The notes beneath the pieces are model-generated. The model ran no database searches and was not told the DNA's origin. It saw nothing but the letters and a program-made list of their open reading frames with translations. A stretch of DNA of 41,912 nt from positions 1-41,912 of the forward strand of contig JAKQJM010000070.1 in the NCBI GenBank assembly GCA_029561145.1. Direction: 5' to 3'. The stretch comes from Pseudomonadota bacterium (GTDB lineage Bacteria > Pseudomonadota > Gammaproteobacteria > Xanthomonadales > Rhodanobacteraceae). How positions within the stretch are numbered: the stretch's first letter is position 1; every line of letters begins with the position of its first letter. Made by a program: the position numbers and the translations under genes. Below are positions 38,464 to 41,912 of the stretch, piece by piece.

Positions 38464-38478
38464 GCAAATATCCTGCCG
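38464..38478 (-). promoter_or_regulatory. Sigma-54 (RpoN)-type promoter before pilB
   Basis: On the minus strand CGGCAGG-ATAT-TTGC (38464-38478) matches the TGGCACG-N4-TTGC consensus at 9 of 11 positions, with the invariant GG and GC ten bases apart. Transcription would start near 38452, about 30 bases before the pilB ATG. PilR/RpoN control of pilus genes is known in related bacteria. The remaining gap (38422-38595) shows nothing else. Confidence 0.6.
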
Positions 38479-38595
38479 AAAGAACACCCGACGCGCCGGA
38501 AAGTGTCCGAATCCTCACTAATTCATCCCCTCGCCGGTCTTGGATCGATGCGGCACGGCCTAGGTCGCCGCCGGTCGCCTCGGATGCGTTGCCGT

Positions 38596-39501
38596 CTACG
38601 CTCCGGCGGAGCGGCGGCTTAGCGACATACCGACCAGGAAAACCGCGAGATCGGCGAGCACCGTGACAACGCGAAAGGCCAGTGCGGCGACCAGAGATTG
38701 GGCATCACCGAGCAGCGGACCCAGGAGAGCGATCAACAACGCCTCACGGACGCCGACGCCCCCCGGCGCGCCGACAACCAGGAATCCGCCCAGCCAACTG
38801 ATGGCCAGAAGGGACAGCAGTGCCGCAGGGGCAAGGTCAACGGGTCCGATCAGGTTGGCGAAGGCGATGGCGGTCAGTACAAAGAACAGCAGATAGCACA
38901 GGACTGCCGCGCACAAGCCGAGTAGCCAGGGCCGAAATGAAAGGGTTGTGGACAGCGGCGAAGAACGCGCACGCAGGAACCGGAACCCGACGATCAGCCC
39001 GACCGCAACGCAAACCAGCAGGGGCCACCGCCATGCCGCCAGCAACTGCAGTGACGCAGGTAACTGGGCGCTTGGCGCCATCTGCGACAGGATCACGGCG
39101 ACGACAACCAGCAGGAGGGATTCGGCGAGTGCCGCCGATGCCAAATTGATATGCTCGAGGCCCGCGCGACGCGCATGCACGTGACGCGTGGCCAGATGAA
39201 AGACATTTCCCGGCAGGTATTTGGCCAACTGCGCCCGCATGTGTCCGATGACCGCCGGTACAAAACGGGCGCCTGGATCCGCGAACGCACGCAGCAACTG
39301 CCACCAGGCGACAGCCAGCAACATTCCGCCAAGCGAGTAGACAATCGTCGAAAGCGACATCCGTGCCAGCAGGGTCGGCCAATTGGATTGCTGGAAGATG
39401 ACGGGAGCGAGTTGCCACAGTCGCCATGCGACGAATCCGATGCACAGCAAGGCGAGCAGGGATCCTAGCAGTCGAGGCAATCGCCTCAACGACAACGGCA
39501 T
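38596..39501 (-). CDS. UPF0104/LPG-synthase transmembrane-like protein
   Basis: This 301-residue integral membrane protein has about eight helices and matches the flippase-like region of lysylphosphatidylglycerol synthases (UPF0104/AglD-type). Signatures are MRAQLAKYLPGNVFHLATRH and the C-terminal GGFLVVGAPGGVGVREALLI. The catalytic lysyltransferase domain of MprF is absent, so lipid aminoacylation is not expected; a role in moving or handling a lipid-linked sugar is inferred from its neighbours. The start at 39501 overlaps the methyltransferase gene by 16 nt. It is the last gene of the glycan-type set, 175 bases before pilB. Confidence 0.88.
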   Translation of the reverse strand: MPLSLRRLPRLLGSLLALLCIGFVAWRLWQLAPVIFQQSNWPTLLARMSLSTIVYSLGGMLLAVAWWQLLRAFADPGARFVPAVIGHMRAQLAKYLPGNVFHLATRHVHARRAGLEHINLASAALAESLLLVVVAVILSQMAPSAQLPASLQLLAAWRWPLLVCVAVGLIVGFRFLRARSSPLSTTLSFRPWLLGLCAAVLCYLLFFVLTAIAFANLIGPVDLAPAALLSLLAISWLGGFLVVGAPGGVGVREALLIALLGPLLGDAQSLVAALAFRVVTVLADLAVFLVGMSLSRRSAGA

Positions 39502-40091
39502 AGCAGCATGGTCCAGGGCAAGGGATTGCGCTGTTCGACGATCTCGAATCGAGATGCGATGAACGACTTGAAGGCGCGTGCGCTCCAGTGGTTCACATGG
39601 CCGGGTGTATTGCCGAAGTCACCAAGGTACTTTCCACGCATCACATTGAGCGCGCGCCAGATCGGCTCGCGTGGAACGCTGACGAGCAACCATCTCGAGG
39701 TAAGCGATTCGAGGATCCGCAAACCGGATTCCGGATCGTCCAGGTGTTCGAGTACTTCACAACAAACCACCAATGGAGAAACTTCCGTACCCTGCATCTG
39801 TTCCAGCGAGCGCACTGAATAGTCAATCGACAAGCCCGCTGCCTCGGCACGCTTGCGTGCCTCGTCGACGGCGTCCGCCGCGATGTCACTGGCGCGGACT
39901 CGGATTCCATCGGCAGCCAGCCGCATGCTCAGCTCACCCTCGCCACAGCCGACCTCGATCGTCTCGTCAACTCCGGTTCGTTTGCACAAGGCATCAAATG
40001 ATTCGAGAAACCCATGCATGAGATATCGGGCCAAGGGATTTCGGGTGTGGTACTTGTCGTAGTAGTTCCCCGCTGGCTGAAGCGTGCTCAC
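39486..40091 (-). CDS. SAM-dependent class I methyltransferase
   Basis: This 201-residue protein starts at GTG 40091, overlapping the glycosyltransferase stop by 4 nt (GTGA). The track-like longer frame from 40151 would overlap by 64 nt and is less likely. SAM motif I is IEVGCGEGELSMRL (about 45-58) and motif II is the acidic ASDIAADAV. A later CCEVLEHLDDPE motif is typical of methyltransferases in O-antigen, quinone or lipid synthesis (UbiE/Methyltransf_11/23). The N-terminal NYYDKYHTRNPLARYLMHGF segment recalls those coupled to glycosyltransferases. The substrate is probably a lipid-linked glycan precursor, by position. Confidence 0.85.
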   Translation of the reverse strand: MSTLQPAGNYYDKYHTRNPLARYLMHGFLESFDALCKRTGVDETIEVGCGEGELSMRLAADGIRVRASDIAADAVDEARKRAEAAGLSIDYSVRSLEQMQGTEVSPLVVCCEVLEHLDDPESGLRILESLTSRWLLVSVPREPIWRALNVMRGKYLGDFGNTPGHVNHWSARAFKSFIASRFEIVEQRNPLPWTMLLCRCR

Positions 40092-41059
40092 GATTCGGAA
40101 TCCCTGTTGGACTTCGGTAGGCGGGAATACTCGAGTCGGCGCAAACGCCATTCGATGCGTTCGAGAAGTCGACGATTGACCGACAGCAGATCGGCCAGGA
40201 ATCCCAAGACAAAAATGAGCAGGCCTATAGTCACGCAGGCGGCGGCCAGGATAACGGACTGGATATGCCCTTCGCCTTGCCCGAGTAGACGCAGGACCAA
40301 ATAGCGCAGTCCTGCTCCGAAGCCAATCAACATGAAAATGCTGCTTATCAGCCAGAAGAACATCAAGGGTTTGTAGGTCGCAAAAATGCGCACGATGGTC
40401 GTCATGGAGCGCTTCACATAGTTGGCTATTCCCTTGACCAGCCTTGAAGGGCGCATGTCGGCATTGGTTCGTATGGGTACCGAGGCCACGCGGATATTGC
40501 TGCGGCCCGCCTGGATGATGGTTTCCAGCGTGTAGGTATAGGAATTGAACACGTTCAGGCGTTCGGCCACGCCTCGGCTCATGGCTCTGAACCCGCTGGG
40601 CGCATCGGCAACCTGTGTTCCCGATGCGAGGCGCACGGCCCAGCTACCAAGGCGTTGCAGACGCTTCTTCAACCACGAGAAATGCTCGGTATCACTGATC
40701 GGACGCTCTCCCACGACCAGTTCGGCCTCACCGCGCAGGATGGGCTGCACCAGCGTTGGAATGTCGCGGGCGTCATACTGGTTGTCTGCATCGGTGTTGA
40801 CGATGATGTCGGCGCCCGCCGCCAATGCGGTTTCCAGACCAGTCATGAAGGCCATGGCCAAGCCCCGGTTGACCGGCAACCTCACTACATGGTCGACACC
40901 CAGTGACCTGGCCACCTCGGCAGTCTGGTCCGACGATCCATCGTCGATCACCAGCCATTCAACGACACTGCAGCCAGCTACTTCACGCGGCAGTTCGGCG
41001 AGCGTTACCGGTAGCGACTCTGCTTCGTTGAAGCAGGGGATCTGGATTATCAATTTCAT
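40088..41059 (-). CDS. GT2-family glycosyltransferase (dolichyl-phosphate mannosyltransferase-like)
   Basis: This 323-residue protein has an N-terminal GT-A catalytic domain: IPCFNEAESLP, VIDDGSSDQTAEVA with the DD nucleotide-sugar site, and NTDADNQYDARD with the DxD motif. DTEHFSWLKKRLQRLGSW and GFRAMSRGVAERL follow. Two C-terminal membrane helices (about 230-255 and 270-292) resemble prenyl-phosphate glycosyltransferases that load a sugar on undecaprenyl phosphate. GGAG lies before the ATG, and a TATAGT -10-like box is seen at 41091-41096 on this strand without a convincing -35. It leads the methyltransferase and UPF0104 genes in an overlapping run. Confidence 0.92.
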   Translation of the reverse strand: MKLIIQIPCFNEAESLPVTLAELPREVAGCSVVEWLVIDDGSSDQTAEVARSLGVDHVVRLPVNRGLAMAFMTGLETALAAGADIIVNTDADNQYDARDIPTLVQPILRGEAELVVGERPISDTEHFSWLKKRLQRLGSWAVRLASGTQVADAPSGFRAMSRGVAERLNVFNSYTYTLETIIQAGRSNIRVASVPIRTNADMRPSRLVKGIANYVKRSMTTIVRIFATYKPLMFFWLISSIFMLIGFGAGLRYLVLRLLGQGEGHIQSVILAAACVTIGLLIFVLGFLADLLSVNRRLLERIEWRLRRLEYSRLPKSNRDSES

Positions 41060-41139
41060 TGATCTGCGCTCCGCCTATGGCCGGTTGAATACTATATTGG
41101 CATGCGAAAGGGGGCTCGCGTGGGAGCGAAAGTTGAAGT

Positions 41140-41912
41140 TCAAGGCAGAGCGGGTACGGACGAGGTGTCTGCTTTCTTGGTCTTCTGCTGTAAATCGATA
41201 AGTTCTCGCTGCAACTCCGAAATTCGCGTGTCGAGAACCTGGAAGTGATTCATCGATTTCAATGCATCCAGCTCTCGCTCGGCCTCATCCACCCGACCAA
41301 TGTTGATCAACAGGCCCGCCAGATTTGCCCTCAACGCGAGATCGCTTGGCGATTGCTGGATCGCCCTGCGAGTTGCCTTCTCGGCAAGTACTGAATCGCC
41401 GAGGAAGTTTTGCGCAAACTGCCCATACAACAAGAACAATTTCCCATAGCCGCCTGGATGATCGGTTGCGGCCTCAAATGCCTGCTTAAGACGAGCTACG
41501 TCTCGCGGACACGAATTGGCTTCCAGGCAGGCGAGCAAGCCACCTAATGCTTCCACATCAACTGATGAAACGGGACGAGCCGCCAATTTTGCAATCATCG
41601 ACGTCCACCACTCATTCTTTATCGGCAGTTTGTGTTCCGCGCTTGCAATGATGAGCAGTTGACTGTGCACTGCGTCGGCATTGGAATCATTGGACATCCG
41701 CTCCAGAATCTCGAATGCCTTGCGGCGCAATGGCTCGGGGTCGCCGTCTATGCTCGATTCGAGTAACACCAGAGCATATTCATACTGTGCAGCGGAAGAA
41801 TTCGGGCGCTTGGCCGCGTCGCTGGCGCTGAGCGTCAATGGGCTGGCCCATTCGATGCTGCGCAAGGCCGTGGTGAAGGCGTAGAAGGAAAACAGGCAGA
41901 GCGTCGCGACCA
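41140..41912 (-). CDS. TPR-containing membrane protein (5' end outside the window)
   Basis: The frame runs off the right edge, so the N-terminal part is missing; a TTG at 41865 is not a true start. The visible C-terminal part of about 257 residues opens with the end of a membrane helix (VATLCLFSFYAFTTALR), then a periplasmic region with TPR-like helices (NSSAAQYEYALVLLE, SPSDLALRANLAGLLINIGRVDEAERELDALKSM) and a charged coiled end. The 'R-S-x-x-W' plus TPR pattern is that of membrane proteins often linked to surface polysaccharide or protein O-glycosylation. GC content is about 53% over 41161-41640, far below the rest of the window, which suggests a different origin. Confidence 0.75.
   Translation of the reverse strand, partial: VATLCLFSFYAFTTALRSIEWASPLTLSASDAAKRPNSSAAQYEYALVLLESSIDGDPEPLRRKAFEILERMSNDSNADAVHSQLLIIASAEHKLPIKNEWWTSMIAKLAARPVSSVDVEALGGLLACLEANSCPRDVARLKQAFEAATDHPGGYGKLFLLYGQFAQNFLGDSVLAEKATRRAIQQSPSDLALRANLAGLLINIGRVDEAERELDALKSMNHFQVLDTRISELQRELIDLQQKTKKADTSSVPALP

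Overview
The window is about 42 kb of chromosome from a high-GC gammaproteobacterium. The blocks rplU-rpmA-obgE, rpsT, murJ-ribF-ileS-lspA-ispH followed by minor pilins, and coaD-ferredoxin-ggt follow the order known from Pseudomonas and relatives. A DUF6491-type secreted protein, the PilY1 subtype and the pilB-pilC-pilD arrangement point more specifically to the Lysobacterales (Xanthomonadales), perhaps a Rhodanobacteraceae/Dokdonella-like lineage. That placement is inference from gene content only. No rRNA, CRISPR array, transposase or phage gene was seen.

Layout. 1-4.7 kb: tRNA-Phe with a strong promoter, a small secreted protein, the overlapping mutY-yggX pair (oxidative DNA repair and iron handling), ftsY and the divergent rsmD. 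4.7-12.5 kb: coaD, a lipoprotein, a YfhL-type ferredoxin, ggt and an MBL-fold hydrolase in overlapping order, then DUF4920, TMEM43-like and MAPEG proteins, a NUDIX hydrolase on the other strand and a secreted beta-propeller protein. 12.5-15.4 kb (minus): corC, a membrane protein with an Lnb-type (DUF4105) periplasmic domain, and a DsbA/FrnE-like protein. 15.5-25 kb: ribosomal proteins L21, L27 and S20 (S20 with a TTG start), ObgE, MurJ, RibF, IleS, LspA and IspH. 25-34 kb: a type IV pilus minor pilin operon (fimT-like, pilV, pilW, pilX, the adhesin/tip protein gene pilY1, pilE). 34.0-34.2 kb: tRNA-Thr(CGU) and tRNA-Val(CAC) under one promoter and a two-way terminator. 34.2-38.4 kb (minus): pilB-pilC-(palindrome)-pilD with a sigma-54-like promoter before pilB. 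38.6-41.9 kb (minus): a surface-glycan-type cluster (TPR membrane protein cut by the window edge, GT2 glycosyltransferase, methyltransferase, UPF0104/LPG-synthase-like membrane protein), with markedly lower GC at its far end.

How it fits together. The two pilus operons converge on the tRNA pair. Together they encode the assembly ATPase, platform protein, prepilin peptidase, the minor pilins that prime the fibre and the PilY1 tip protein. No clear major pilin gene (pilA), pilR/pilS or pilM-Q is present, so these must lie elsewhere. The points most worth a second look are: a PA14-like, lower-GC module inside PilY1; an Lnb-type protein sitting next to corC, where lnt lies in E. coli; a sigma-54-type promoter before pilB; a long palindromic element separating pilD from pilC; a PilB with an altered tetracysteine zinc site; and the composition shift at the right edge.
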